A stretch of 64,000 nt of DNA, taken from contig JANPZV010000004.1 in NCBI GenBank assembly GCA_024707365.1, positions 186,001 to 250,000 of the forward strand, given 5' to 3'. Below are positions 1-9,603 of the stretch, one piece after another; the first letter of the stretch is position 1; the number at the start of each line of letters is the position of its first letter. The notes below the pieces were generated by a model. It did no database searches. It worked only from the letters and a program-made list of their open reading frames with translations, and was not told where the DNA came from. Origin of the DNA: Terricaulis sp. (GTDB lineage Bacteria > Pseudomonadota > Alphaproteobacteria > Caulobacterales > Aquidulcibacteraceae). The translations under genes were made by a program, and so were the position numbers.

Positions 1-2
1 TG

Positions 3-215
3 GTGATCGGCGAAATGCGGGCCGATTTCCCCGAAGCGTATGAGGCGATGTTTACCCGCCGCAACGCCGCTTGGGTCGAGGTGCTGACGCAGGAATTGGC
101 CGGCTCGGGCGTTGATTTCGTCGCGGTGGGCGCAGGCCATCTGGTGGGGCCGGAAAGCGTGATCGAGATGCTGCGCGCGCGCGGCGTCACGGTTGAGCGC
201 ATCCCGGCGCGTTAA
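3..215 (+). CDS. TraB/GumN-family protein, C-terminal fragment (5' end outside window)
   Basis: C-terminal motif VAVGAGHLVGPESVIEMLRARGVTVERI typical of TraB/GumN proteins. Confidence 0.7.
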   Translation: MIGEMRADFPEAYEAMFTRRNAAWVEVLTQELAGSGVDFVAVGAGHLVGPESVIEMLRARGVTVERIPAR

Positions 216-280
216 GGGGCCCGCCCGCGCCTGAATGGACTCTTGAATAAGGGGGCGGGCGGCTTTACCCGTCTGCCCCC

Positions 281-1156
281 ATGTCCAACCGCCCGCCCCG
301 CTGTTTCCAGGATGTGATCCTGACGCTCCAAAACTATTGGGCCGGAGAGGGCTGCGCGATTTTGCAGCCTTATGACGAGCAAGTGGGTGCGGGTACGCTG
401 CATCCGGCCACCACGCTGCGCGCGCTGGGCCCCAAGCCGTGGCGCGCAGCTTACGTGCAGCCCTCGCGCCGGCCCAAGGATGGCCGCTATGGCGAGAACC
501 CGAACCGGCTGCAGCACTATTACCAATTTCAGGTGATCCTGAAGCCGAACCCGGCGAACCTGCAGGCGCTTTACCTCAACTCGCTCGCCGCCATCGGCAT
601 TGATCCCTTGCTGCACGACATTCGCTTTGTGGAAGACGATTGGGAAAACCTGACTGTCGGCGCCTGGGGGCTTGGCTGGGAGGTGTGGTGCGATGGCATG
701 GAAGTCTCGCAATACACCTACTTTCAGCAAGTCGGCGGGCTCGATGTGCGACCTGTGTCGGGCGAGTTGACGTACGGGCTTGAGCGGCTGGCGATGTACG
801 TGTTCGGTGTTGATCGCGTGTACGATCTGCCGTTCAACGATCCGGACAGCCCGTATCCGCTGACCTACGGCGATGTGTTTCTCGAAAACGAGAAGCAGCA
901 ATCGCGTTTCAATTTTGAACTCAGCGATCCTGAGCAAAACCTGCGCTGGTTCGGCGATGCGGAAGCGACGGCCAAGCGCTTGCTGGACGCGGGCGCGGTG
1001 CTGCCGGCGTTTGATTACACGTTGAAGGCGTCGCACTTGTTCAACTTGCTCGACGCGCGCGGCGTGGTGAGCCCCACCGAACGCCAAAGCTTCATCGCCC
1101 GCGTGCGCGATCTGGCCAAAGGCTGCGCGAGCGCTTGGGCGGAGAGCCAGCAATGA
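281..1156 (+). CDS. glyQ: glycyl-tRNA synthetase alpha subunit
   Basis: [82 protein letters not shown]. Confidence 0.97.
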   Translation: MSNRPPRCFQDVILTLQNYWAGEGCAILQPYDEQVGAGTLHPATTLRALGPKPWRAAYVQPSRRPKDGRYGENPNRLQHYYQFQVILKPNPANLQALYLNSLAAIGIDPLLHDIRFVEDDWENLTVGAWGLGWEVWCDGMEVSQYTYFQQVGGLDVRPVSGELTYGLERLAMYVFGVDRVYDLPFNDPDSPYPLTYGDVFLENEKQQSRFNFELSDPEQNLRWFGDAEATAKRLLDAGAVLPAFDYTLKASHLFNLLDARGVVSPTERQSFIARVRDLAKGCASAWAESQQ

Positions 1157-1749
1157 CGCCGCAAGATGAGGCGCGCGCACCAGCCCTCCCCCTCGATGGG
1201 GGAGGCGCCGCGAAGCGGCGGAGGGGGTGCGCCCGCTGGCGTCAAAGGCTTTGCGCTCAAGGGCGCCGCCGCCAAGGCGCGCTGGATCAAGTCGCGCGCA
1301 AAAAAACGCTGCGCACGCAAACAACGCCGCACGAGCGCGCGATGTGGCGTTTGTTGCATGAGGGCGAGCTGGCCGCGCTGAATTGGCGCAAGCAGGCGCC
1401 GTTTGGCGGATCTGTGCTCGACTTTGTGTCTCATCCGGCGCGTCTGGTTGTGGAAGTTGATGGCGCGCAGCATGCGCAGGCCGGCCAGGCGCTGCACGAT
1501 GCGCAGCGAACAGCCGCGCTTGAGCGCGAGGGGTATCGCGTATTGCGGTTTTGGAATGTCGATGTGGTGAAGGCGAAGACTGGCGTGTGGGACGCAATAT
1601 ATCAGGCGGCGATGCAAACGGCGGCGCATCGGCGCATGGAGCGGTGGCGTCGGGATGACGCCTTGCGCGCCAGGATCGTGAATGATGGCGGGTCTCACCC
1701 CCTCGGTCACGCTGCGCGTGACAGCTCCCCCATCGAGGGGGAGCAATAA
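1153..1749 (+). CDS. DUF559 / endonuclease domain-containing protein (PD-(D/E)XK-like), both termini encoded by flanking palindromic repeats
   Basis: [21 protein letters not shown]-like..[37 protein letters not shown]; sits between glyQ and glyS. Confidence 0.85.
   Translation: MTPQDEARAPALPLDGGGAAKRRRGCARWRQRLCAQGRRRQGALDQVARKKTLRTQTTPHERAMWRLLHEGELAALNWRKQAPFGGSVLDFVSHPARLVVEVDGAQHAQAGQALHDAQRTAALEREGYRVLRFWNVDVVKAKTGVWDAIYQAAMQTAAHRRMERWRRDDALRARIVNDGGSHPLGHAARDSSPIEGEQ
1184..1746. mobile_element. Candidate DUF559 palindrome-bracketed mobile element (element 1)
   Basis: Left module CTCCCCCTCGATGGGGGAG + CGCCGCGAAGCGGCG + GAGGGGGTGCGCC; right module is the inverted counterpart (GGTCTCACCCCCTC + GTCACGCTGCGCGTGAC + CTCCCCCATCGAGGGGGAG). 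Confidence 0.65.
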
Positions 1750-4060
1750 TGCCCCAGCTCTCATCGAACTTTTCTCCGAAGAAATTCCGGCGCGCATGCA
1801 AAAGCGGGCGGAAGAGGATTTCGCGCGGCTGATGGGCGATAAGCTCAAGGGCGCGGGGCTTGAGGCCAAGGCGATTCAAACCTTTTCCTCGCCGCGCCGG
1901 CTTGGGCTTGTGATCGAAGATCTGCCGGCGAAAGCCGCCGACGTGAACGAGGAAAAAGAAAGGCCCGCGCGTGGGCGCGCCCGATCAGGCGGTGGCGGGC
2001 TTTCTGAAAAGCGCCGGGCTTGCGTCGATCGATCAGGCGCAAGTGGTCGAAGATAAAAAGGGCGCGTTCTACGTTGCGCGTATTGAGCGCGCGGGGCGGG
2101 CCACGGCGGCGATTGTGCAGGAGATCGTGCCTGAGATCATCCGCGCGTTTCCGTGGCCGAAATCGATGCGCTCGGGCGTGAGCGATCTGCAATGGGTGCG
2201 GCCGCTGCATAATGTGCTGTGCCTGTTCGATGGCGCGCCGGTGAAGATCGAGATCGAAGGCGTGGGCGCAAAGCCGGAAACGCAGGGGCATCGCTTCCAT
2301 GCGCCGGGCGCGATTAAGCCGAAGGATTTTGCGGACTACGCCGCCAAGCTGCGCGCCGCCAAAGTGCTGATCGATCGGGACGAGCGCAAAACCATTATCC
2401 TTGAAGCGGCGCAGAAGTTGTGCGCGGGCAAGGGGGCTTGAGCTGGTTGAGGATGCGGGGCTGCTGGAAGAGGTGGCGGGGCTGGTTGAATGGCCGGTGA
2501 CGCTGCTGGGCGATATGGACCCGGCCTTCCTTGATCTGCCGGGCGAGGTGATCCGCCTCTCCATGCGCACGCACCAGAAATATTTCGCGGTGCGCGATCC
2601 CAAAACGCAAAAGCTCGCGCCGCATTTCATCATTGTGGCGAATGTGGAGGCCAAGGATGGCGGCAAAGCCATCGCCGCCGGCAATGCGCGCGTGCTTTCT
2701 GCGCGGCTGAACGATGCGCGGTTTTTTCTGGGATGGCGATCGCAAGATGCCGCTGTTTACCGAGGAGCGGAAAGAAAAAGCTCAAGAAGATCGTCTTCCA
2801 CCAAAAGCTTGGCAGCGTGTGGGATAAGGTTGAGCGCGTGAAGGCGCTGGCGGTTGAGCTTTGCGGCGTCACGGGCGCGGATGCTGCGCTTGTGCATCGC
2901 GCGGCTGAACTGGCGAAGATGGATTTGGTCACGGAAACCGTGGGCGAGTTTCCTGAGCTGCAAGGCCAGATCGGGCGGCAGCTTTATCTCGCGGCCGGAG
3001 GGGGTGCGCCCTCCGGCGTTGAAGATGCAGCCTCACGCGGCGTTGCTGGAAAAGCCGGCGGGCCTCACCCCCTCAGTCACGCTGCGCGTGACAGCTCCCC
3101 CATCGAGGGGGAGCAAAGCATCGCCGCCGCCATCGAAGATCACTACCGCCCGCTCGGGCCCAATGACCGTGTGCCGAGCGATAAAGTCGCCGTGACGCTG
3201 GCGCTGGCGGATAAGCTGGATACGCTGGTGGGCTTCTGGGCTATTGATGAGAAGCCGACTGGGAGTAGCGATCCGTATGCGCTGCGGCGTGCGGCGCTTG
3301 GTGTTGTGCGTATTTTAACGTCGCAGAACGTTCGCACATCGTCTCAACGGTCGACGGCGCAAGGGGAGGTGTTTGCTGACCTTGTCGAAACGTTCTTGTG
3401 GCCGCAGTTCTGGCGAAGCGTGAACGATTACGCAGGCGATGATGCTGAACTCGTGGCGGCGCGCGCTGCGATGGGTGCGAAGCGCGTTGACGGCGCCCCT
3501 GGCTGGCAGCGCGGATGGACTGTCGCCGCTGACGTCCTCGCCTTCCTAGCCGATCGCCTCAAAGTCCAACTCCGCGATCAGGGCAAGCGCCACGATCTCG
3601 TCGACGCCGTGTTCGCCCTTGGCGATGACGATCTCGTCCGCATCGTGGCGCGCGTTGAAGCGCTCGATGCGTTCCTCAAAACCGAGGACGGGAAAATTTG
3701 CTCGCGGGCTATAAGCGCGCGGCCAATATTCTCGCGGCCGAGGAGAAGAAGGGCAAAGGGCTCAGCGAGGCTGATCTCGCCGCCGGCCTCGATGTGAGTA
3801 AACTCACAGAGGCGGCGGAAAAATCGCTGCACGCCGCGCTCGAAAGCGCATTGCCGACCGCGCGGTCGGCTGTGGAAGGCGAAGATTTCGCCGCGGCGAT
3901 GAAAGCCCTCAGCGGCTTGCGCGCGCCGGTGGACGCTTTCTTTGAAAAACTCCTCGTTAACGCCGAAGATCCCTTGCTGCGCCGCAATAGACTTTTGCTG
4001 CTCACCCGGTTACGTGAAGCGCTCTCTCAGGTCGCGGATTTTTCCAAGATCGAGGGGTAG
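1750..4060 (+). CDS. glyS: glycyl-tRNA synthetase beta subunit, broken by about six single-base frameshifts and carrying an in-frame palindromic insertion
   Basis: Segments [136 protein letters not shown] in shifting frames. Confidence 0.9.
2996..3116. mobile_element. MITE-like derivative of element 1 inserted in frame within glyS
   Basis: 3057-3116 matches 1687-1746 at 58/60 positions; left edge CGGAGGGGGTGCGCCC matches the inner end of the element 1 left module; translated as GGAPSG...[18 protein letters not shown] between conserved glyS blocks. Confidence 0.75.
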
Positions 4061-4069
4061 CGCTCTTAG

Positions 4070-4188
4070 CCCTCTCCCTTGCGGAGAGGGCGCCGCGAAG
4101 CGGCGGGTGAGGGGCGTTCCGACGCTCAGGCGCCTGCGTGTTTGAACGCCCCTCACCCCCTAACCCCCTCTCCGCGAGGGAGAGGGGG
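4070..4188. repeat. Compound palindromic repeat pair without internal gene (MITE-like, element 3)
   Basis: CCCTCTCCCTTGCGGAGAGGG-CGCCGCGAAGCGGCG-GGTGAGGGGCGTTC, 24-nt spacer, GAACGCCCCTCACCC...CCTCTCCGCGAGGGAGAGG in inverted orientation. Confidence 0.8.
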
Positions 4189-4200
4189 AATGAGGTTATG

Positions 4201-6861
4201 ATGGCAACGCTTTGGGTTTACGGTTTCGGTGGCGGCGAGAGCGGGGGCGATAGCTCCATGAAGGCGCTGCTGGGGGGCAAGGGCGCCAATTTGGCCGAGA
4301 TGTCCCGTCTTGGGCTGCCTGTGCCGCCCGGCTTTACCATCACCACCGAAGTCTGCACCGCGTTCTACGCCAACAACCGCCAATACCCGGCAGAGCTCGC
4401 CGGGCAGGTCGAGGCCGCCTTGGCCTCGCTGGAGCAAAAGGCTGGCAAGAGGTTCGGCGATCCGGCCAACCCGCTGCTGGTTTCCGTGCGCTCGGGCGCG
4501 CGCGCCTCGATGCCGGGCATGATGGACACGGTGCTGAACCTTGGCCTCAACGACGAAACCGTCGAGGGCCTGGCCAAGCTCTCGGGCGATGCGCGCTTTG
4601 CCTATGATTCCTACCGCCGCTTCATTCAGATGTATTCCAACGTGGTGCTCGAGCTTGAGCACGGCGCGTTCGAGGATGATCTTGGCGCGCACAAGGATTT
4701 CAAGGGCTATCGCTCGGACGTCGAGATGGAGGCGGACGATTGGAAAGAGATCGTCGGCAAGTTCAAAAAGATCGTCGCGCGCGAAACCGGCAAGCCGTTT
4801 CCCGCTGACCCGAAGGAGCAGCTTTGGGGCGCGATCGGCGCTGTGTTCTCATCCTGGATGAGCGATCGGGCGATCTTCTATCGCAAGCACAACAATATCC
4901 CCGAAAGCTGGGGCACGGCCGTCAACGTGCAGGCCATGGTGTTCGGCAATATGGGCGACACCTCGGCCACTGGCGTTGCCTTCACGCGCGATCCTTCAAC
5001 CGGGGCCAAGCGCTTCTATGGCGAATACCTGATCAACGCCCAGGGCGAGGATGTCGTCGCCGGCATCCGCACCCCGCGCGCGCTGACCAAAGCCGCGCGT
5101 GAGGAAATGGGCGAGAGCGGTGAATCGCTGGAAGAGGCGATGCCGAAGGTGTTCGCCGAACTGGTGGCTGTCTACCAGAAGCTCGAAGCGCATTATCGCG
5201 ACATGCAGGATCTGGAATTCACCGTCGAACGCGGCACGCTCTACATGCTGCAAACCCGCAACGGCAAACGCACGGCCAAGGCCGCGCTGAAAATCGCCGT
5301 CGATATGGTGGAAGAAAAGCTGATCAGCGAAAACGAGGCGGTGCTGCGCGTGGATGCGGCGGCGCTCGATCAATTGCTGCACCCGACAATCGCCGAGGGC
5401 TATCAGCGCGACATCATCTGCAAGGGCTTGCCGGCGTCGCCCGGCGCGGCGGTGGGCGTTGTGGTGTTTGATCCCGATGAAGCCGAAAAGCTCGCGGCGG
5501 ACGGGCAGGCGGTGATCCTCGTGCGCGAGGAAACCAGCCCCGAAGATATTCACGGCATGCACGCCTCCAAGGCCATCGTCACCGCGCGCGGCGGCATGAC
5601 GAGCCACGCCGCCGTCGTGGCGCGCGGCATGGGCCGGCCTTGCGTGTCCGGCGCGGGCGATGTCCGCATCGACGAAAAGGCGGGCGAGTTTCGCGCGCTC
5701 GGGCGCGTCATCAAAAAGGGCGACACGATCACGGTGGACGGCTCATCCGGCGAAGTCATCATGGGCGCGGCGGAGATGGTGCAGCCTGAGCTCACTGGCG
5801 ATTTCGGCACGCTGATGGCCTGGGCCGATAAGGCGCGCCGCCTCAAAGTACGCGCCAACGCCGAAACGCCGGAAGATGCGGCGACAGCCGTGAAATTCGG
5901 CGCCGAAGGCATCGGCCTTTGCCGCACCGAACACATGTTCTTCGACGCCGAACGCATCGCCGCCGTGCGCGAGATGATTCTGGCCGAAAGCCAAAAGGCG
6001 CGCATCGCCGCGCTCGACAAACTCTTCCCGCACCAGCGCAAGGATTTCGCGGACATCTTCGCGGCCATGGGCGCGCGCCCGGTGACGATCCGCTTCCTCG
6101 ATCCGCCGCTGCATGAATTCCTGCCGCACACCGAAGAAGATTGCGCCGATGTGGCCAAAGCCACGGGGCTCGATGCGAAAGCGCTGCTCGCCCGCTCGAA
6201 GGATCTGGCCGAGAGCAATCCGATGCTGGGCTTCCGCGGCTGCCGCTTGGCGATCGTCTATCCCGAAATCTACGACATGCAGGCGCGCGCGGTGTTTGAA
6301 GCGGCGTGCGACCGCGCCGAAGCGGGCGAGGCGCCGATCCCTGAGATCATGATCCCGTTCGTGATCTCGAAGAAGGAATTCGTCACGCTCAAAGCGCGCG
6401 TCGATGCGGTGGCCGCTGATGTGTTCGCCGCGCGCGGGCGCAAGGTGGATTATCTCGTCGGCACCATGATTGAGCTGCCGCGCGCGGCGCTGCGTGCGAA
6501 AGAGATTGCCGAAGCTGCGGAATTCTTCTCCTTCGGCACCAACGATCTCACGCAAACCACGATGGGGCTTTCGCGTGATGACGCCGGCAAATTCCTCGGC
6601 GCGTACGTGGACAAGGGGATGCTGGGCGCGGATCCGTTCGTGACGGTCGACGCCGAGGGCGTGGGCGAGCTTGTGGAGCTTGCGGTGGAGCGCGGCCGCG
6701 CCGCGCGCGCCGATCTCAAGCTCGGCATCTGCGGCGAGCACGGCGGGGATCCGCAATCGGTGGCCTTCTTCGATGCGGCGGGGCTCGATTACGTCTCCTG
6801 CTCGCCGTATCGGACCCCGATTGCGCGCTTGGCTGCCGCACAGGCGGCGCTCCGCCGCTAA
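4201..6861 (+). CDS. ppdK: pyruvate, phosphate dikinase
   Basis: LWVYGFGGGESGGDSSMKALLGGKGANLAEMSRLGLPVPPGFTITTEVC; GGMTSHAAVVARGMGRPCVSG; full-length PPDK. Confidence 0.97.
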   Translation: MATLWVYGFGGGESGGDSSMKALLGGKGANLAEMSRLGLPVPPGFTITTEVCTAFYANNRQYPAELAGQVEAALASLEQKAGKRFGDPANPLLVSVRSGARASMPGMMDTVLNLGLNDETVEGLAKLSGDARFAYDSYRRFIQMYSNVVLELEHGAFEDDLGAHKDFKGYRSDVEMEADDWKEIVGKFKKIVARETGKPFPADPKEQLWGAIGAVFSSWMSDRAIFYRKHNNIPESWGTAVNVQAMVFGNMGDTSATGVAFTRDPSTGAKRFYGEYLINAQGEDVVAGIRTPRALTKAAREEMGESGESLEEAMPKVFAELVAVYQKLEAHYRDMQDLEFTVERGTLYMLQTRNGKRTAKAALKIAVDMVEEKLISENEAVLRVDAAALDQLLHPTIAEGYQRDIICKGLPASPGAAVGVVVFDPDEAEKLAADGQAVILVREETSPEDIHGMHASKAIVTARGGMTSHAAVVARGMGRPCVSGAGDVRIDEKAGEFRALGRVIKKGDTITVDGSSGEVIMGAAEMVQPELTGDFGTLMAWADKARRLKVRANAETPEDAATAVKFGAEGIGLCRTEHMFFDAERIAAVREMILAESQKARIAALDKLFPHQRKDFADIFAAMGARPVTIRFLDPPLHEFLPHTEEDCADVAKATGLDAKALLARSKDLAESNPMLGFRGCRLAIVYPEIYDMQARAVFEAACDRAEAGEAPIPEIMIPFVISKKEFVTLKARVDAVAADVFAARGRKVDYLVGTMIELPRAALRAKEIAEAAEFFSFGTNDLTQTTMGLSRDDAGKFLGAYVDKGMLGADPFVTVDAEGVGELVELAVERGRAARADLKLGICGEHGGDPQSVAFFDAAGLDYVSCSPYRTPIARLAAAQAALRR

Positions 6862-7285
6862 GATTGCGAAAATTTAATAAACAAAGCGGAACGAACGCCC
6901 GGCGGTAAACTTTTCCCCAGGACCGTTCGTCCCGCTACCGCGCCCAGGCGCGCCGCGGCTCGTAGCGGCTAGCCGACGAACGGGGCTGGCCGCGCGTTGG
7001 GATGAACCGCCTTGGCCGCCGCTGATCGCCCCGATCGCGCCAAATATGCTGCGCTGCACCTAATCTTGGGCGCGGCGGATGCTGTCGAAGCGCGTTCGCC
7101 CCTGCCGGCGTCTGCAAAGCGCCGCCAGGATTCGCGCATGGCGCGACGGCGCAGGCGCTCGAATACCGTTTTCGGTGAATCGGCACAGAATCCCGCAAGG
7201 CCATGCCCTGTGGGCCCCTTGGGGCTGTGGCCGGGGTGACGCACCCCAGCGAGTAATGGCCAAGTGTAACGGCGGTTTCAGGGAT

Positions 7286-8461
7286 ATGAACAAAAAGTCA
7301 ATCGCCCCTCGGGAGCCGCTGATGTATCCCCCGGCGGCTTCGCGGCAGGATAAGCCGCGCGCACAAGGCTTTGGGTATCTGCGACAGGTCTGGTCGGCAT
7401 CTGTGCCAAAACTGGACGTCGTTAAGTGGGGCTTAATGCATTTGCGTTTGTTCTGGGAACGACTGGCTCATCTTGCGGGCGAGATTCGGACCCAAGTGAT
7501 GGTTGAGATCGAACGGAATCCGATGGCTGTGCGCCAAGGCGCAGCGACGGTGATGTGCCTTGCGGCTGCGGCCGTGGCCATGCCGGTGATCGCGGACCGC
7601 GCGGCCGCCCAGCGCGAAGGCGCTGAATGGGCGGCGCGCTCCTCGGCGTTCCAGGCTGAATTGCAGCAACAACTCGCCCAAGGCGAGGTTATCGAGCCCG
7701 ACGTCCGCGTCGAGCTGACGGCGTTCCACGGCGGGGACGGGCTGCGCGCCCGCGGCCGTGCGCCGATGTTTGAAAGCGCCGACACGCGCGCCATGATGCT
7801 CCAGGCCGTGCTGCGCGGGCCGAGCGCCGCCCCGAGCGTGGCCGCGCCCAACGCCGTGCCGGAGCAAGCGGTGAACCCGCGTGAGCAGCGCTGCCTGGCG
7901 CAAGCCATCTATTATGAAGCGCGCGGCGAGAGCCAGCGCGGGCAGGTGGCCGTGGCCGAGGTGGTGATGAACCGCGTCCGCTCCTCGGCTTACCCGAACA
8001 CCATCTGCGAAGTCGTCTATCAGGGCTCGACCCGGGTAACGGGCTGCCAATTCACCTTCACCTGCGACGGCTCGCTTAATCAGCGCCCGCGCGGGCGGGG
8101 CTGGGAGCGCGCGCAGCGCACCGCCACGGCGATGCTGCTGGGCTATCATCGCCCCATCACCCAGAACGCCACGCACTATCACACCCATGCGGTGAACCCG
8201 GTGTGGAATTCGGGCCTGGTGGAAACCACCAATATCGGCAGCCACGTTTTCTATCGCTTCCCCAACCGGGCTGAGCGCGCAACCTATCAGGAAGCGCTGG
8301 CCCGCCGCCGGGCGTCGATGCGCAGCTATGCTGTGGAGCGCGCGGTGGAAGAGGACGCGGCGGAGCTGAATGAGGCGGTGGTGGAAGTTGAAGCGGCGGC
8401 CAAGCCCGCTGCGCCGGCCGCCGAACCGGTGGTGGTCGCCGCGGCCGATACCGAAGCCTAA
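7286..8461 (+). CDS. cell wall hydrolase, SleB/Hydrolase_2 family
   Basis: CLAQAIYYEARGESQRGQVAVAEVVMNRVRSSAYPNTICEVVYQG...CQFTFTCDG; N-terminal TM-like segment. Confidence 0.9.
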   Translation: MNKKSIAPREPLMYPPAASRQDKPRAQGFGYLRQVWSASVPKLDVVKWGLMHLRLFWERLAHLAGEIRTQVMVEIERNPMAVRQGAATVMCLAAAAVAMPVIADRAAAQREGAEWAARSSAFQAELQQQLAQGEVIEPDVRVELTAFHGGDGLRARGRAPMFESADTRAMMLQAVLRGPSAAPSVAAPNAVPEQAVNPREQRCLAQAIYYEARGESQRGQVAVAEVVMNRVRSSAYPNTICEVVYQGSTRVTGCQFTFTCDGSLNQRPRGRGWERAQRTATAMLLGYHRPITQNATHYHTHAVNPVWNSGLVETTNIGSHVFYRFPNRAERATYQEALARRRASMRSYAVERAVEEDAAELNEAVVEVEAAAKPAAPAAEPVVVAAADTEA

Positions 8462-8464
8462 GTT

Positions 8465-9262
8465 TTACTCATCGCCCATGGAGTGGCGGATGCGCTTGCG
8501 CACCGCGTTGGGAAAGAAGCGCGCGGCAAAGCGCGCGCGCTCGGCTTCCTTGCCGACCATGTAGTGCAGGCCATCGCCATGGGCCGCATCCCAGGCGCGC
8601 TCTGCGGCCATGCGCACCGGGTAGATCGGGGTTTTGTTTTCGTTGAGGTGATCGCGCAGGCGCCGGTTTGCGCCTTCATCACTGGAATTATCCAGGATCG
8701 CCGTATCCATGAACCAAGGCATGAGGCTGGTGACGCGCACGCCGTAGCGCGCGAACTCAGCATCGAGCGCTTCGGTTAAACCGCGCACGCCGAACTTTGT
8801 TGCGCAATACACCGCCAAACGCGGCGCGCCGACAATTCCGGCGACGGAAGCGACATTGACGATGCGCGCGCCCGCCGTTTCGCGCAGCAAAGGCAAAGCC
8901 GCGTTCACGCCATTGATCGCGCCCTTGAGGTTCACATCGAGCACAAGATCGATGTCCTCATCCTTCATCTCTTCAATCAGCCCGCCGCGCCCGACGCCCG
9001 CATTGTTGAACAGCACATGCATGCGCCGATTGGTGGCTTGGCCGAACGTATCGATCGCGCGCGCCCATTCGTGGCGATCACGCACGTCGAGCGCGATGGA
9101 GATGCGCTGGCCTTCGGGCAAAAGGCTTGCGGTTTCGGCAAGGCCCTTGGCGTCAATATCGGAGAGGCCGACAAACCAGCCGCGTTCGGCAAAGAGCTGC
9201 GCTGTGGCGCGGCCAATGCCGGAGCCTGCGCCGGTGATGAAAATGGTTTTCTGCTCGGCCAT
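8465..9262 (-). CDS. SDR family oxidoreductase
   Basis: TIFITGAGSGIGRATAQLFAERGW..NNAGVGRGG..YCATKFGVRGLTEAL. Confidence 0.93.
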   Translation of the reverse strand: MAEQKTIFITGAGSGIGRATAQLFAERGWFVGLSDIDAKGLAETASLLPEGQRISIALDVRDRHEWARAIDTFGQATNRRMHVLFNNAGVGRGGLIEEMKDEDIDLVLDVNLKGAINGVNAALPLLRETAGARIVNVASVAGIVGAPRLAVYCATKFGVRGLTEALDAEFARYGVRVTSLMPWFMDTAILDNSSDEGANRRLRDHLNENKTPIYPVRMAAERAWDAAHGDGLHYMVGKEAERARFAARFFPNAVRKRIRHSMGDE

Positions 9263-9357
9263 GGGCGCGAACGCTCTTCTGTGTTGGCCGATCCGTCAAG
9301 CGCGCGTGCGGCGCAGCATGGCTTGCCAGCGCCGCGCGCTTGGCGCTTTGATCGCCT

Positions 9358-9588
9358 ATGCTCAAGCTCAAGCCCAATTGCGAAGCGTGCGACGCGGATC
9401 TGCCGCCCGAAAGCCTAGCCGCGCGCATCTGCAGCTTTGAATGCACCTTCTGCGCTGATTGCGCGGAGGGGGCGCTTGGCGGGGCGTGCCCCAATTGCGG
9501 CGGCGAGCTGGTGAAGCGCCCGATCCGGCCTGCCGCGCTGCTGGAGAAATACCCTGCGAGCACCGAGCGGGTGCTGCGGAAGCGCTAG
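9358..9588 (+). CDS. DUF1272 domain-containing protein
   Basis: LKPNCEACDADLPPESLAARICSFECTFCADCAEGALGGACPNCGGELVKRPIRP. Confidence 0.9.
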   Translation: MLKLKPNCEACDADLPPESLAARICSFECTFCADCAEGALGGACPNCGGELVKRPIRPAALLEKYPASTERVLRKR

Positions 9589-9603
9589 AGCGCGCGCGGG
9601 CCG

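Noticed and set aside
212-1879. 555-aa minus-strand ORF opposite glyQ/DUF559
   Set aside because: Shadow ORF of high-GC coding DNA; R/A/H-rich with no domain, while the opposite strand encodes GlyQ and DUF559.
1750-4060. glyS as a genuine pseudogene
   Set aside because: All conserved blocks present and breaks mostly at homopolymers; the same error type occurs in many other genes.
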